Origin: Nostoc sp. CHAB 5834
Lineage (GTDB): Bacteria > Cyanobacteriota > Cyanobacteriia > Cyanobacteriales > Nostocaceae
Length of the DNA: 64,000 nucleotides
NCBI GenBank assembly: GCA_020829485.1
Contig: JAIVFU010000023.1
Coordinates: 23,907 to 87,906 of the forward strand
Direction: 5' to 3'
In this document: piece by piece, positions 35,359 to 44,694 of the stretch
How positions within the stretch are numbered: the stretch's first letter is position 1
How the letters are laid out: each line of letters starts with the position of its first letter
Made by a program: the position numbers and the translations under genes
Notes under the pieces: generated by a model
The model's input: the letters and a program-made list of their open reading frames with translations, nothing else
What the model was told of the DNA's origin: nothing
Database searches by the model: none

Positions 35359-35669
35359 ATATTTTTCAACTCCGATTCGGGTTAAACCTCCATCCAAGTG
35401 CATTTCCCAATTGGGAAACACCCGAATTCTCAGATGTGCGAGATTAGTTAACCATACTAGGTTAGCATATTCCGAAGAGTTGTTGTTGGTTGACAGAGTG
35501 AGAGCGATAAAATAGCGTTGCCCACTCAACAATTGAGCAGGGCTAGGGTTATAGTGATGAAAATCTTGCTGTTTTAAATGCCTTCAGCAGCGATCGCCGC
35601 GCTCATTTATAGTAAAAAATACTCCGTATAAAAAGCTTTCCCCTTTCCCCTTCTTTTCATACGCTGGTG

Positions 35670-36392
35670 TTACTGAATAATATTATCGGGGTCTACATTG
35701 AGCGATCGCAACCTCGCCTTTAACTGTTCTATCTGCAATTCTGCCTGTTCTGCTCGTTGGCGTTCCTGTTCTACCAGTTCTTCTGCCTGCTGTCTTGCTA
35801 AAACTTCGTGCCTTAAAGCCTGTGCCAGTTCATCAGGGATCAATAATTTTTCCCCCGTATCCTCAGTGTAAAACCCAATTAGCCTTCCTTCAACCACCAA
35901 GCGTAGTTGTAACTGTTCACTGCGTCCATCCTGTATGGGTTCGTAGATTTCTCCCCGCAGGCGATAGCCACGTAACTGTTGTTCTACCCACTCACCTTTC
36001 GGGTCAAATAGCCAGTATTCTTTGACACCTAGTTGCTCATAGAGAGTCTTTTTGAAGATTTCGTCTTGTCCCTTAGTACTAAAGGATGTCATTTCAAAAA
36101 TAACTGTGGGTACTTGACCCTCTTCCCAGATTTTATAGTTGTCCCTACCGCCGGGTGCAACATCAAAAATCACCATTACATCTGGGGCTACCCGCAACTT
36201 GGGAAAGCCTTGTGCATAGTAAAGAAATTGATTTCCCAATACTGTTGCCTGACGATTTGCTAGATACTGTTTCAGGACTTCTAAGGTAGTTAATAAGGCA
36301 TAAAAGTGATCGTAGGTTTCTGCCACTGGTTGACCATCAGCACTGGGGTAGAAGATTTCGGATTCGACACTAACAGGCAAAGTAGCGGTCAT
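35670..36392 (-). CDS. Uma2-family (DUF820) PD-(D/E)XK-like protein
   Basis: A 240-residue protein of the Uma2/DUF820 family, which is greatly expanded in filamentous cyanobacteria. The core motifs are RVAPDVMVIF (Asp), TVIFEMTS.ST (Glu) and YEQLGVKEYWLFDP, which fit a PD-(D/E)XK nuclease fold. The last 45 residues are a Glu/Gln-rich coiled coil (ARQQAEELVEQERQRAEQAE), a usual add-on. The cellular function is unknown. Confidence 0.88.
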   Translation of the reverse strand: MTATLPVSVESEIFYPSADGQPVAETYDHFYALLTTLEVLKQYLANRQATVLGNQFLYYAQGFPKLRVAPDVMVIFDVAPGGRDNYKIWEEGQVPTVIFEMTSFSTKGQDEIFKKTLYEQLGVKEYWLFDPKGEWVEQQLRGYRLRGEIYEPIQDGRSEQLQLRLVVEGRLIGFYTEDTGEKLLIPDELAQALRHEVLARQQAEELVEQERQRAEQAELQIEQLKARLRSLNVDPDNIIQ

Positions 36393-36442
36393 GGTTGTAA
36401 ACTCAGTGCTACAAGATTATTGTAGAGCAAGCTTGGTTTTTC

Positions 36443-36553
36443 GGCGTTGCTGAATGGAGGTATGAATTTGGATGTAGAGACGTAAAATTTTACGTCTCTA
36501 CAATAATTTTCGCCGTAACGCACAATCGTTTTCATACCGTAATCAGCAACGCC
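36443..36553. mobile_element. Second copy of the 111-bp MITE-like element
   Basis: The same 111-bp element as at 6377-6487 in the opposite orientation, with termini GGCGTTGCTGA and TCAGCAACGCC and the central palindrome built on GTAGAGACGTAAAA. The flanks GGTTTTTC (36435-36442) and GGTTTTCC (36554-36561) match at 7 of 8 positions and look like an aged 8-bp target duplication. Confidence 0.8.
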
Positions 36554-36561
36554 GGTTTTCC

Positions 36562-37359
36562 CTAATTTAGAATGTGCAAGCTTTTCAAAATATAACTAGA
36601 TAACTCACAAAATCCTTCGCCTTCGGCAGCGTTAGTAATATAAGCAGGGTGATATTTCAACTGATTCACATATTCAAGTACGTTAGCCACGCCTACAGAA
36701 ACAGGAAAATAACGCCGATCAAATAAACTTTCATCATTGGGGCTATCGCCAACAGTGACAATTTGTTCTGGTGAGTACTGAGGCAAATATTCCCGCAATA
36801 CCTGCAATAATCCCACAGCTTTATCTTGCCCTTGGGGTTTAATGTGACACTGCACGTTGCTATAGGTAAATCCCCAACCCATTTGTTGACAGAGATTGTC
36901 TAGGGTTTGTAGTTCGTCTTGACGCAAACCAGCTACATCAAAAGTCCAATCGGTGATGCGAAAGCGATTATCAGCAGATTCTTGGATTTGGGGAAATTTA
37001 GTTTGTAAATTCTCAAAAGTTGTAGCCAACTGCTGGCGATGTTTAGCTAAATCGGGAATAGGTGTTAAAACTACTGGTTTCTGATTCTCAGGTGGAAAGT
37101 ACAAACCGCCATTTTCTGCCATAGCACCTGCTACTGGCATAATCGCACTCAATCCACTCACCCATCCAGCAGAACGTCCTGTAACAATCAGCACCTTAAT
37201 GTCAGCTGCTGCTAAATCTTCTAAAGCTTGCAGCAGTGCGGAAGTAAATTTTCCTCGTCTAGTCAGGGTGCCATCCATATCTGTGGCTATCAGACGAATA
37301 TTGCTCAAGCTTGTAGATGAAAACTCAGACAGGGCAGCGATACTCTCGTGTCTGGACAT
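36562..37359 (-). CDS. HAD-superfamily phosphatase (class IIB, SPP/Cof-like)
   Basis: A 265-residue HAD hydrolase. Motif I is IATDMDGTLTRRG (nucleophile Asp near residue 27), motif II VLIVTGRSAGWVSG, motif III in KPQGQDKAVGLL and motif IV VTVGDSPNDESLF. The cap-domain layout is that of IIB enzymes such as sucrose-phosphate or mannosyl-3-phosphoglycerate phosphatase. The substrate is probably a sugar phosphate. It is divergent from the 37464 gene. Confidence 0.88.
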   Translation of the reverse strand: MSRHESIAALSEFSSTSLSNIRLIATDMDGTLTRRGKFTSALLQALEDLAAADIKVLIVTGRSAGWVSGLSAIMPVAGAMAENGGLYFPPENQKPVVLTPIPDLAKHRQQLATTFENLQTKFPQIQESADNRFRITDWTFDVAGLRQDELQTLDNLCQQMGWGFTYSNVQCHIKPQGQDKAVGLLQVLREYLPQYSPEQIVTVGDSPNDESLFDRRYFPVSVGVANVLEYVNQLKYHPAYITNAAEGEGFCELSSYILKSLHILN

Positions 37360-37463
37360 AGGTGGTTTGTAAAATGCTGTAAAAAATATTAATGATACAG
37401 CAAGATGGCATTGAAGATTTGGGCATCCTAAACATCAGGAGTCAAGTTTTTCAGTTTCCAACC

Positions 37464-38282
37464 ATGTCCACTTCGATATTTCTTGCCCAAACCCCAGGAA
37501 AGCCTAAAAAAGCATCCCAGGAAGTGCCAGCAAGTAGTCCTCAAATGCCACCATTAATGTTGGTAACTTCAGGAGGGCTGGCTTTAGCAGTGATTGCTTT
37601 GATTGTATATAGTAAGCTCCAGAAGGATAAGCTGGAGAAAAAACTCAAGTTTGAACAATTCCGTGCGCGAGAATTAGAGAAAAAGTTTAAGCTGGCGCTG
37701 GAAACGATTCGCAAAATGGAAACTAATCCCGATTTGGTCAACTCACGGGACTTTAACCTGGATTATCTGCGAATGCGGATGTCAGAGGAGGTGTTTCATT
37801 TTGCAATTCTTAATCAAGTGAAGATTCAGATCAAAGAAAAAGTTACTCAAGCTCTGCGTCCAAATCAAGCACAACTTGGATCAGTCGGAATTGCTAATAG
37901 CGCTGGACGGCAAGTAGATGAAATTTTTGATGTAGAGTATGAAACTGGTACTCCAGGGAACTCTGCTAAACGAGTGCTGTTTCGCATTCAAGTCCGGTTA
38001 ATGAAATTACCAACGCAAGCAACTTCTGCGACTATTAGTCAAATTATTGACTGTATAGAAACTTACCTAAGCCCCATAGAAGACGAAGATAGTTGGCAAC
38101 CAACAATTCAAGGTCGGATTGCTACTATGCATTGGGATCAAAAGGCTAAACCTACGCCTCTACTGGTGCTGGAGCAATCAAATGAAGGCGTGAATGTGAC
38201 TTTTCGTACTAGTCGCCAACCAAATGCTCCAACGCCGCCAAACCAACCTGGAATGAAAAAATCAGGCTCGGCTAGACAATAA
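37464..38282 (+). CDS. Membrane-anchored protein of unknown function
   Basis: A 272-residue protein. The ATG at 37464 (MSTSIFLAQTPGKPKK) is chosen because upstream residues are not conserved-looking. One transmembrane helix (LMLVTSGGLALAVIALIVYS, about 32-51) is followed by a Lys/Glu-rich coiled coil (LQKDKLEKKLKFEQFRARELE) and a folded domain that includes MRMSEEVFHFAILNQVKIQIKEKVTQAL and VLFRIQVRLMKLP. This is a widespread cyanobacterial hypothetical; no enzymatic motif seen. Confidence 0.78.
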   Translation: MSTSIFLAQTPGKPKKASQEVPASSPQMPPLMLVTSGGLALAVIALIVYSKLQKDKLEKKLKFEQFRARELEKKFKLALETIRKMETNPDLVNSRDFNLDYLRMRMSEEVFHFAILNQVKIQIKEKVTQALRPNQAQLGSVGIANSAGRQVDEIFDVEYETGTPGNSAKRVLFRIQVRLMKLPTQATSATISQIIDCIETYLSPIEDEDSWQPTIQGRIATMHWDQKAKPTPLLVLEQSNEGVNVTFRTSRQPNAPTPPNQPGMKKSGSARQ

Positions 38283-38291
38283 ATTATGGCT

Positions 38292-38322
38292 GTTATTTGT
38301 CATTTGTCATTTGTCATTTGTA
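38292..38322. repeat. TTTGTCA heptamer repeat
   Basis: A short array of TTTGTCA heptamers between two converging genes. Confidence 0.6.
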
Positions 38323-38422
38323 GATACAAATAACCTATGACAAAGAATGATCCTTAAGAGTAGATAGGCTATGTTTATTTACGTCACAGTTGAGTTATCA
38401 GTTGTGATTTCTCGCTTTGGAA

Positions 38423-39133
38423 TCATGACTGAATAGCTGCATTTGGGGAATTGCGGGTTAAAAGGCCATCTTCCATTTCTACGATGCGATCAGCTATGTC
38501 TAAAATACGGTTGTCGTGTGTCACTAATAAGATAGTAGTTCCCTGATTTTTGGCTAAACTCTGCATTATTTCCACAACATCGCGTCCTGATTGTTTGTCT
38601 AATGCTGCTGTTGGTTCATCTGCTAGCACCAGTGGGGGACGATTCACTAAGGCGCGTGCGATCGCAATTCTTTGTTTCTGTCCACCAGAAAGATTATCTG
38701 GGTAATAATCAACTCGTTCTTCTAGACCCACAGAACCCAGCATAGCTTTTGATTTAGCTACTGCTTCTGTTTTAGAAATATTATCATTCAATTCTACCGC
38801 CATTTGCACATTTTGCTTTGCTGTCAAGAACCCTAGCAAATTATGAGCTTGGAAAATATAACCAATATTGCGTCGCATCTGCACCAGTTTGTTTTGACTA
38901 ACGCCAACGAGTTCTTCACCTAAAAATTTCAAACTTCCTTCTTGTACAGACCGCAAACCACCAATTAAGCTCAGTAATGTGGTTTTACCTGAACCTGATG
39001 GCCCGGTCATAATTACAATTTCACCTGGATAAATTTCTAGGTTGATGTTAAATAATATTTGTTTTCTCAGTGCCCCTTTGCCATAATAGTGGTTGAGATT
39101 TTTAATGGCAATTACAGGTTCTTTTTCTATCAT
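38423..39133 (-). CDS. devA: DevA-family ABC exporter ATP-binding protein
   Basis: A 236-residue ABC ATPase of the MacB/LolD-like class. Walker A is TGPSGSGKTT (43-52), the signature is LSGGQKQRIAIARALVNRPP and Walker B is LVLADEPTAALD. With DevB and DevC upstream it forms a DevBCA exporter. In Anabaena the archetype exports heterocyst envelope glycolipids through a TolC-like channel, but several DevBCA paralogs exist per genome, so the exact substrate is inferred. Confidence 0.9.
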   Translation of the reverse strand: MIEKEPVIAIKNLNHYYGKGALRKQILFNINLEIYPGEIVIMTGPSGSGKTTLLSLIGGLRSVQEGSLKFLGEELVGVSQNKLVQMRRNIGYIFQAHNLLGFLTAKQNVQMAVELNDNISKTEAVAKSKAMLGSVGLEERVDYYPDNLSGGQKQRIAIARALVNRPPLVLADEPTAALDKQSGRDVVEIMQSLAKNQGTTILLVTHDNRILDIADRIVEMEDGLLTRNSPNAAIQS

Positions 39134-39259
39134 ATTTTTATTAGTTACAAGTTAACAGTTTTGAAAAGTAACTGTAGCGCCTACCAAAAATCAAGCTTTC
39201 TTAATTATTGATTATAAACTATAGTTATCAATAAGTTATTTTAATTAATATTGACTTAA

Positions 39260-40414
39260 TTAAAATATATCTGCTGGATCGGCAGAACGTAATTTTCGGA
39301 CTGCGATCGCACCAGAAATAATACACATCAACATAGTCAAAATCAATACCATTACCGCCCGATCAAAACTCATGAAAACTGGTAAAAGTGTTGCTTCTCT
39401 GGCACTTTTATACATAAAAAAAGCAAAAACTATACCAGGTAAATATCCTAAAACTGCTAACAGCAAAGCCTCTTGAAGAATGACTGTCAATAAATAGTTT
39501 TGTGTGTAACCTATTGCCTTGAGAGTAGCGTACTCAGCTAAATGATCTGCAACTTCTGTATAAAGGATTTGATAAACAATCACAGTTCCCACAATGAAAC
39601 CCATGACAGTCCCTAATGTGAAAATAAACCCGATAGCTGTACTATTTGCCCAATAATTCCGCTCAAAATCAATAAATTCTTGCTTAGTTAAAACATTTAC
39701 TTCATTAGGTAAATATTTTCGCAATTCTTGGGCAACAATGTTAGCATTGGCTCCCGGCTTTAATCTAATCAGCCCAATATCAATTAATCCTTTTTGACGA
39801 TTGCTGAATATTCGCAGAAAGTTAATATCACTTGTAATCAAATTACCATCTGCGCCAAATGATGCACCTAATGTAAATAGTCCTTCGACTTTAATTCGCC
39901 GCCTTCGCACTTCTGCTGTTACAGTCTTTCCTTGGTCATAGTTAGCAGCAATTGGGCCATATTCCACTCTAGAAGAACGATCAAATAGAACTACATCAGG
40001 CAGTTTAAGTTTATCTAAGTTTTCCTGAACTCCAGGTAAGTTAACTATGTTAGTCTCTGGGTTCATTCCAAATATCAAAATACTACGAGGACGACCTGTT
40101 ACAGGATTTTTCCAGATTGTAAAGTCCAAATATATCGGATGTACTGATTGGACTGCGGGTAACTCTAAAGCTTTATATAAGCGTCTTTGAGAAAAGCTCC
40201 TCATTGCCAGAACAGCGCTAGATTGACTATTGATTAAGACAATATCGCCCTGCAAGCTGCTATGAAATCGAACGTTACTATAATACAAAGCATCCCGGAA
40301 ACCGAGTTGCATAAACATTAAAATATCAGCAAAGGAAATTCCTGCTAAAGCCACAGCTAGGCGAGTTTTTTCTCTTGTCAGTTGTAGCCACGACAGAGGT
40401 ATTTTTTTACTCAT
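39260..40414 (-). CDS. devC: DevC-family ABC exporter permease
   Basis: A 384-residue MacB-type permease. The N-terminal helix (about 18-38, LAVALAGISFADILMFMQLGF) is followed by a periplasmic domain and three C-terminal helices (about 258-285, 305-335, 350-375). The segment PLSWLQLTREKTRLAVALAGI is typical of DevC. It lies 126 bp upstream of devA on the same strand and 166 bp after devB. Confidence 0.9.
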   Translation of the reverse strand: MSKKIPLSWLQLTREKTRLAVALAGISFADILMFMQLGFRDALYYSNVRFHSSLQGDIVLINSQSSAVLAMRSFSQRRLYKALELPAVQSVHPIYLDFTIWKNPVTGRPRSILIFGMNPETNIVNLPGVQENLDKLKLPDVVLFDRSSRVEYGPIAANYDQGKTVTAEVRRRRIKVEGLFTLGASFGADGNLITSDINFLRIFSNRQKGLIDIGLIRLKPGANANIVAQELRKYLPNEVNVLTKQEFIDFERNYWANSTAIGFIFTLGTVMGFIVGTVIVYQILYTEVADHLAEYATLKAIGYTQNYLLTVILQEALLLAVLGYLPGIVFAFFMYKSAREATLLPVFMSFDRAVMVLILTMLMCIISGAIAVRKLRSADPADIF

Positions 40415-40580
40415 TTATAGGTATCCAAGCACAGTTAAGATAATTCGTAATTCGTAATTCGTAATTACGCTCGGATCGAATTTATAGAATGCTTAAAATT
40501 GATTAGGCAGTTTAATTAAGAGCATTTGTAATCCAAGATATCAAATAATAAATTGGTATTACTGCTCGCCAAGAACTTGA

Positions 40581-42005
40581 TTAGTTATTAATATCGACAA
40601 CAACTTTGGCGTAAGTTAAACCAGAAACTTTTTGGCTATCTTCTGGAGACAGAGCAATTTTCACTTCTACGACTCTGGCATCCACATCTGCTGCTGGATC
40701 TGTATTCAGCACATCTTTTTTACCAATTTTTCTGCCAATTTCAGTAACAGTTCCCTTTAATTCGCCGCTAAATGCTCCATTATCGCTGCTGATAGTGGCA
40801 TTTTGACCAATACGCACTTTACCAATACTGTCTTCGGCGACTTCTGCAATCACAAACATTTGGCTGGTTTGTCCAATTTCAGCAATGCCATTTGCACCGA
40901 TCGCTTCGCCTGATTTGGTGTAAACTTTTAAAATCTCTCCAGCGATTGGTGCTTGAACGTAGCTTAACCTTAGTTCTGCTTCGGCTTTTCTGATATTTGC
41001 GATCGCATTACTAACTTGGGCTTGCGCTATTTGCACATCGGTAGGACTAACGTCTAAAATTCTGCTCAGTTTGGCCTTTTCTTCATCGATTTGTCTTTGC
41101 AAAGTTGCTACGGTTTGATCACGGTTAACTTTGGCTTCGATTAGCTGCTGTTGCAAAATTGCTAAATTTTGTATTTGGGTAGCTCTGGCTTCGGCAAGTT
41201 GCTGTCGTAGAGTTGCCAATGTCTGTTTTAGCGTAGCTTGGCTTTCCGCCACCTGTTGATTAGAAGTTACTGCACTTAAGCGTCTTCTATCCCGCTCTTG
41301 CTGAGAAATAGCACCTTCTTTATATAAATAATCATAGCGTCCGGCATCGACTTGAGCATTGCGCTGTTCGGCTTTAATACGTGCAAGTGTTGCTCTGAGA
41401 GCATCTCTTTGCCCACTGAGTTCAGCTTCTAAGCGATTCACGGTTGCTTGTTGGACAAGTTTATCACCACTTAACTGGGCTGCAATTCGTGCGATCGTCG
41501 CTTGCCCTGCATTCCTTTCCCCAACTAACTGCGCTTGTAGGCGAGCAATAACTGCTCTTTGGGCTTGAATATCTCTTGGAGATCCAGCCCTAATTTGCGC
41601 TAAATTCGCCCGGGCTTCTTGCACTTTCGCTTTTGCCTCTTGTAGTCCGGCTATTTGGGTATCGCGGTTATCCAAAATTGCGATAATTTGGCCTTGCTTT
41701 ACCTGTTCACCCTCTCTCACTAGAAGTTGCTGAATTCGTGACGATGGTGCTAATCCTGATGATGGGGCAGACAATTTAACAACTTCGCCTCGCGGTTCCA
41801 AACGCCCTACAGCACTAATGCTATTGGTAGATGGCATTACGGGGACGGATGTAGTTAGTTTTCTCAACTGCTCGATTTTAGCTGTACCTAGTATCCCAGC
41901 AGCGATTACTATTGGCACGGCTACAGCGATACCCCACCAAATCTTAGGTTGTTCTTGATTAAATGCCTGCTCACTTGGCTTTGGCTTTTCAGTCACCCTT
42001 GACAT
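40581..42005 (-). CDS. devB: DevB-family membrane fusion protein of the DevBCA exporter
   Basis: A 474-residue HlyD/AcrA-type adaptor. The start at 42005 (MSRVTEKPKPSEQ) is preferred to an upstream frame at 42092. One membrane helix (IWWGIAVAVPIVIAAGIL), then the lipoyl half-motif (GRLEPRGEVVKLSAPS; VREGEQVKQGQIIAILDNRD). A long alpha-hairpin of repeated heptads (QLVGERNAGQATIARIAAQLSG) follows, then the second half-motif and a beta-barrel (AEVAEDSIGKVRIGQNATI). It is the first gene of the operon. Confidence 0.9.
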   Translation of the reverse strand: MSRVTEKPKPSEQAFNQEQPKIWWGIAVAVPIVIAAGILGTAKIEQLRKLTTSVPVMPSTNSISAVGRLEPRGEVVKLSAPSSGLAPSSRIQQLLVREGEQVKQGQIIAILDNRDTQIAGLQEAKAKVQEARANLAQIRAGSPRDIQAQRAVIARLQAQLVGERNAGQATIARIAAQLSGDKLVQQATVNRLEAELSGQRDALRATLARIKAEQRNAQVDAGRYDYLYKEGAISQQERDRRRLSAVTSNQQVAESQATLKQTLATLRQQLAEARATQIQNLAILQQQLIEAKVNRDQTVATLQRQIDEEKAKLSRILDVSPTDVQIAQAQVSNAIANIRKAEAELRLSYVQAPIAGEILKVYTKSGEAIGANGIAEIGQTSQMFVIAEVAEDSIGKVRIGQNATISSDNGAFSGELKGTVTEIGRKIGKKDVLNTDPAADVDARVVEVKIALSPEDSQKVSGLTYAKVVVDINN

Positions 42006-42464
42006 AGTATGTTGCCCATTTACCTGAATTGTGCTGATGGAAGTAAAAATAAAAGGGTTTTTAATCAACAGCCAGCCGCTTAGGACAAACAACAGTAGTT
42101 TAAAGCTGGGTATGGCTTAATAATCCATTGCGTGATGAATGCTCAACACTATGGCTTTATAAAATGGTGTTTTTTATAGTACTTCTCGTTTGTATGCAAT
42201 ACATTTTGACCTCTCTCCAAACCTCTCTCCTAAAAGGAGAGAGGCTTTGAATATTACTCCCCTTCCCTCATAGGAAAAGCTTTGAATATTACTCCCCTTC
42301 CCTTGTAGGGAAGGGGCTGGGGGTTAGGTCTGTATTGATACTGAGAAACGCTATAGTAGCTGGCTATTCAATAACTCTGAGTATTATTGAGACATGAGTG
42401 CAATGGAAGTTAGCAGAATTCACAAACAGTATGAATCTCAGGGCTATTTCGTTCTAAATATAAA

Positions 42465-42582
42465 CCGCCCAGAACTAAAGTTCCGGGCTAATAGCTCAAG
42501 TCCACTAAAGTGGACTAAAAGCCTTTCTTAGTCGTCTTTAGACGACTTTTGCTATTAGCCTCAGAATTTATTCTGAGGCGGG
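42465..42582. repeat. Inverted REP doublet (BIME-like)
   Basis: Two REP units face each other (42465-42516 and 42530-42582). Each unit has CCGCC, a small hairpin, GGCTAATAGC, then a second hairpin with an AGTC-N-GACT stem. The same unit structure flanks the RAYT gene at 51919, so these are probably its cognate sites. Confidence 0.8.
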
Positions 42583-42664
42583 CTAGATGAGAATGAAATA
42601 GCCCTGGTATGAATCTAGATGTAGAGAGGCGATGTATCCTGTCTCTACACAAAATCCTAAATTG

Positions 42665-42678
42665 GTATGATGCGTTAC
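42665..42678. promoter_or_regulatory. NtcA-type site (GTAN8TAC) upstream of devBCA
   Basis: GTATGATGCGTTAC is a perfect GTA-N8-TAC match. It lies 660 bp upstream of the devB start. In Anabaena sp. PCC 7120 the devBCA start site is, as I recall, also several hundred bases upstream and NtcA-dependent, which fits. I do not see a well-placed -10 hexamer, so this remains a candidate. Confidence 0.4.
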
Positions 42679-43066
42679 TATACTGCTACATTGACTATTG
42701 AAAAAAACGTCAAAAATAGACTGTTGCCTTTGCTGGATACAATCTTGGTACAAAAGTTAGTTTTCCTTAAGTGAATCAAGGATTAATTAACTAAAAAATA
42801 TCTGTCAACTTGAGCATTCCTAACATTAGAGTTTCCTTAAGTTTCTGGTCAATGAGTTAGCTGTCTCTAGTTGCTTGCACCTACCAAGACAACAAACCAT
42901 TTTGTGATATTCGCTTCAAAGACCTACTATTCTCCCTGCTGCTGTTTTGGAACTCCATTAAACTCTCGTTGAATGAATTCTACATTTATCCGTTACGCGA
43001 AAACGTAACAGAGCCTACAGATGAGGGAGATGAGGGAGATGAGGGAGGCGAGTATTACGAATTATT

Positions 43067-43804
43067 TTAAGTAGGGAGATCGAATAGAACTGTGGTCATG
43101 TAATTTTCTGCCCAAGCTGGGCCAAAGGCTTTTTCTAGTACGCGGCGGGTTTTATCGTTTTGCTGCTGTTTGGTGCAGTAGTTGTATTGTCCGGCGAGAT
43201 TTTGTGTAACTTGTTCAGATGAAACAGGATGTGAGGCGATCGCTTGCGTACAATGAATATCTAAAAATTCTCGCACCCGCGAGAGAAACATTGTTTCTTC
43301 TTCTGGGGAACTGGGGCGCACAAAGATGCAAAAATCTGAAAAAATATCTCCCCATTCCGGTAATTCGCGGGGTTGGGAAAAGTTAAGCACTGTTAGCTGT
43401 GTCAGCGCAGAAGTATAAGATTCTGGTAAGGTGCGCTCTAATTGAATCGGAGAAAGGTCTGCGATCGCTGCACTAATTTGCCCTCTACCGCCAACTAAAT
43501 CGCAACCAAACATCGGCAGGTTATATTCTGGACGGGGAAACATGACGCAGTGCAAAATATCCAGCATATTTCCGATTTTTGCCAGTTCTAAGTGCATTTT
43601 TCGGAACTGGGGCGTTTGATAGCAACGGTTTTCAATCGTCAGTTTTTCGCCTTCTAGTCTACCTTCCACATACCCCAACTCATCAGGCAAATGGTAGGGC
43701 GATAGATCCAGGTGCTGATGCCAAGCTGCTTCAATACAATCAGCTAGCTGACGAATTAGGGGATGTTGTTGCTCACGCAGCGAGGGTATAGAAGTAAATG
43801 ACAT
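43067..43804 (-). CDS. pcyA: Phycocyanobilin:ferredoxin oxidoreductase
   Basis: PcyA reduces biliverdin IXalpha to phycocyanobilin with four electrons from ferredoxin, giving the phycobilisome and phytochrome chromophore. The 245-residue length is right. Active-site residues fall in [20 protein letters not shown] and MFGCDLVGG: Glu73, His85 and Asp102, which match Glu76, His88 and Asp105 of the Synechocystis enzyme with a constant offset of three. The rest, such as [20 protein letters not shown], is family-like. Confidence 0.97.
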   Translation of the reverse strand: MSFTSIPSLREQQHPLIRQLADCIEAAWHQHLDLSPYHLPDELGYVEGRLEGEKLTIENRCYQTPQFRKMHLELAKIGNMLDILHCVMFPRPEYNLPMFGCDLVGGRGQISAAIADLSPIQLERTLPESYTSALTQLTVLNFSQPRELPEWGDIFSDFCIFVRPSSPEEETMFLSRVREFLDIHCTQAIASHPVSSEQVTQNLAGQYNYCTKQQQNDKTRRVLEKAFGPAWAENYMTTVLFDLPT

Positions 43805-43805
43805 A

Positions 43806-43840
43806 TTCTAGTTGGGAATGCGATCTAGTGGCCAGTCTAC
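43806..43840. repeat. 35-bp direct repeat, left copy
   Basis: TTCTAGTTGGGAATGCGATC and the next 15 bases recur at 46802-46836 with one mismatch. The two copies bracket about 3 kb that carries the FG-GAP/RTX gene. Confidence 0.75.
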
Positions 43841-44051
43841 AACCTGTTGTGCCGTTTCAACAGATGAGTGGTTAGCCTGGGTTCCAGCTCATATTAGACT
43901 TTTCAAACAACCTCTTACTAAAGCTGTGGTTTAAGTCGTGTTGAAAAAGAAGCAGGGGAGCAGGGAGCAGGGAGCAGGGGGGATAGAAAAGAATTGGGAT
44001 TCGACCCCACCCTCACTTGAACCACTGGTGGAGAAGTGGGGGACTCAGACC

Positions 44052-44259
44052 CCATTGGTGTCAACTTAACGTAAAAACCATGTCCCGCAAGGAACTTCAG
44101 TTCCTTGCTAATAGCGAAAGTCATCTAAAGATGACTAAATAATCCGAAAAATCTTTAGTCTACTTTAGTAGACTTTAGCTAAAAGCCAAAGAACTTTAGT
44201 TCGAGGCGGGCGTGGAAGCCAACAGATAAGCGATTTTTAGCTTAAGTTGACACCAATGG
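44052..44259. mobile_element. 208-bp inverted-repeat element carrying a REP doublet
   Basis: Perfect 18-bp terminal inverted repeats CCATTGGTGTCAACTTAA (44052-44069 and 44242-44259). Inside are two facing REP units (44084-44136 and 44157-44210). No clear target duplication is seen. It may be one element, or REP units nested in an older palindrome. Confidence 0.65.
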
Positions 44260-44527
44260 TTCCTCAACACACTAAAAATTGACTCTAACTTTACCACAAT
44301 AACGCCCAGTCTATTGACAATTTTAGATATTCATCAGAATATTTAGGTGGTTTAACAGTTATTAAAGTAATTTTTGTTTACAAAGTCAAATCAGTTGATT
44401 AGGTGACACCAAAAGACCGCTATCAATACAATTCGTAATTTTAAGCTTTGTAACTCGTGATTAAACTTCCTAATTACGAATTACGAGTGCTTTAAATGGA
44501 CGGTTAGAAACCATATCTGCACAAACA

Positions 44528-44562
44528 AAACCTGCGTTTCCTTGCCTATCGAACGCAGGTTT
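44528..44562. terminator. Perfect 11-bp hairpin
   Basis: AAACCTGCGTT pairs with AACGCAGGTTT across a 13-nt loop. It resembles a rho-independent terminator but no gene reads directly into it. Confidence 0.45.
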
Positions 44563-44694
44563 CAAAACTTTAATTTGTTAGTCCGCGCAAGCCCAAAGAG
44601 TTTGTGCAGTCGTCAATTCCATTTACCAAGGCTGTGGACTGACTCAATAGTACAGACGCGATTAATCGCGTCTCTATAAACATAGGAGAAAATC

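Larger units (their letters stand above)
42006..43066. other. Long leader/intergenic region upstream of devB
   Basis: About 1 kb with no gene. From devB outward it holds a low-complexity CTCTCCTAAAAGGAGAGAGG spacer repeat (42212-42320), a REP doublet (42465-42582), a fragment of the GTAGAGA palindrome family (42620-42650), an NtcA-like site (42665-42678) and, next to pcyA, a GATGAGG-type heptamer array (43020-43048). Confidence 0.55.
43805..44694. other. Repeat-rich intergenic region upstream of the FG-GAP gene
   Basis: About 890 bp without a gene. It holds a 35-bp repeat (43806-43840) that recurs after the FG-GAP gene, a solo end of the AGAGGTTGTTTGAAAAGT element (43898-43917), a 208-bp inverted-repeat element carrying a REP doublet (44052-44259), a hairpin (44528-44562) and a GTACAGA palindrome (44650-44676). 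Confidence 0.65.

Noticed and set aside
43980..44040. tRNA-like T-loop sequence (GGTCGAATCCC on the minus strand)
   Set aside because: No acceptor stem, anticodon arm or D arm could be fitted around it.
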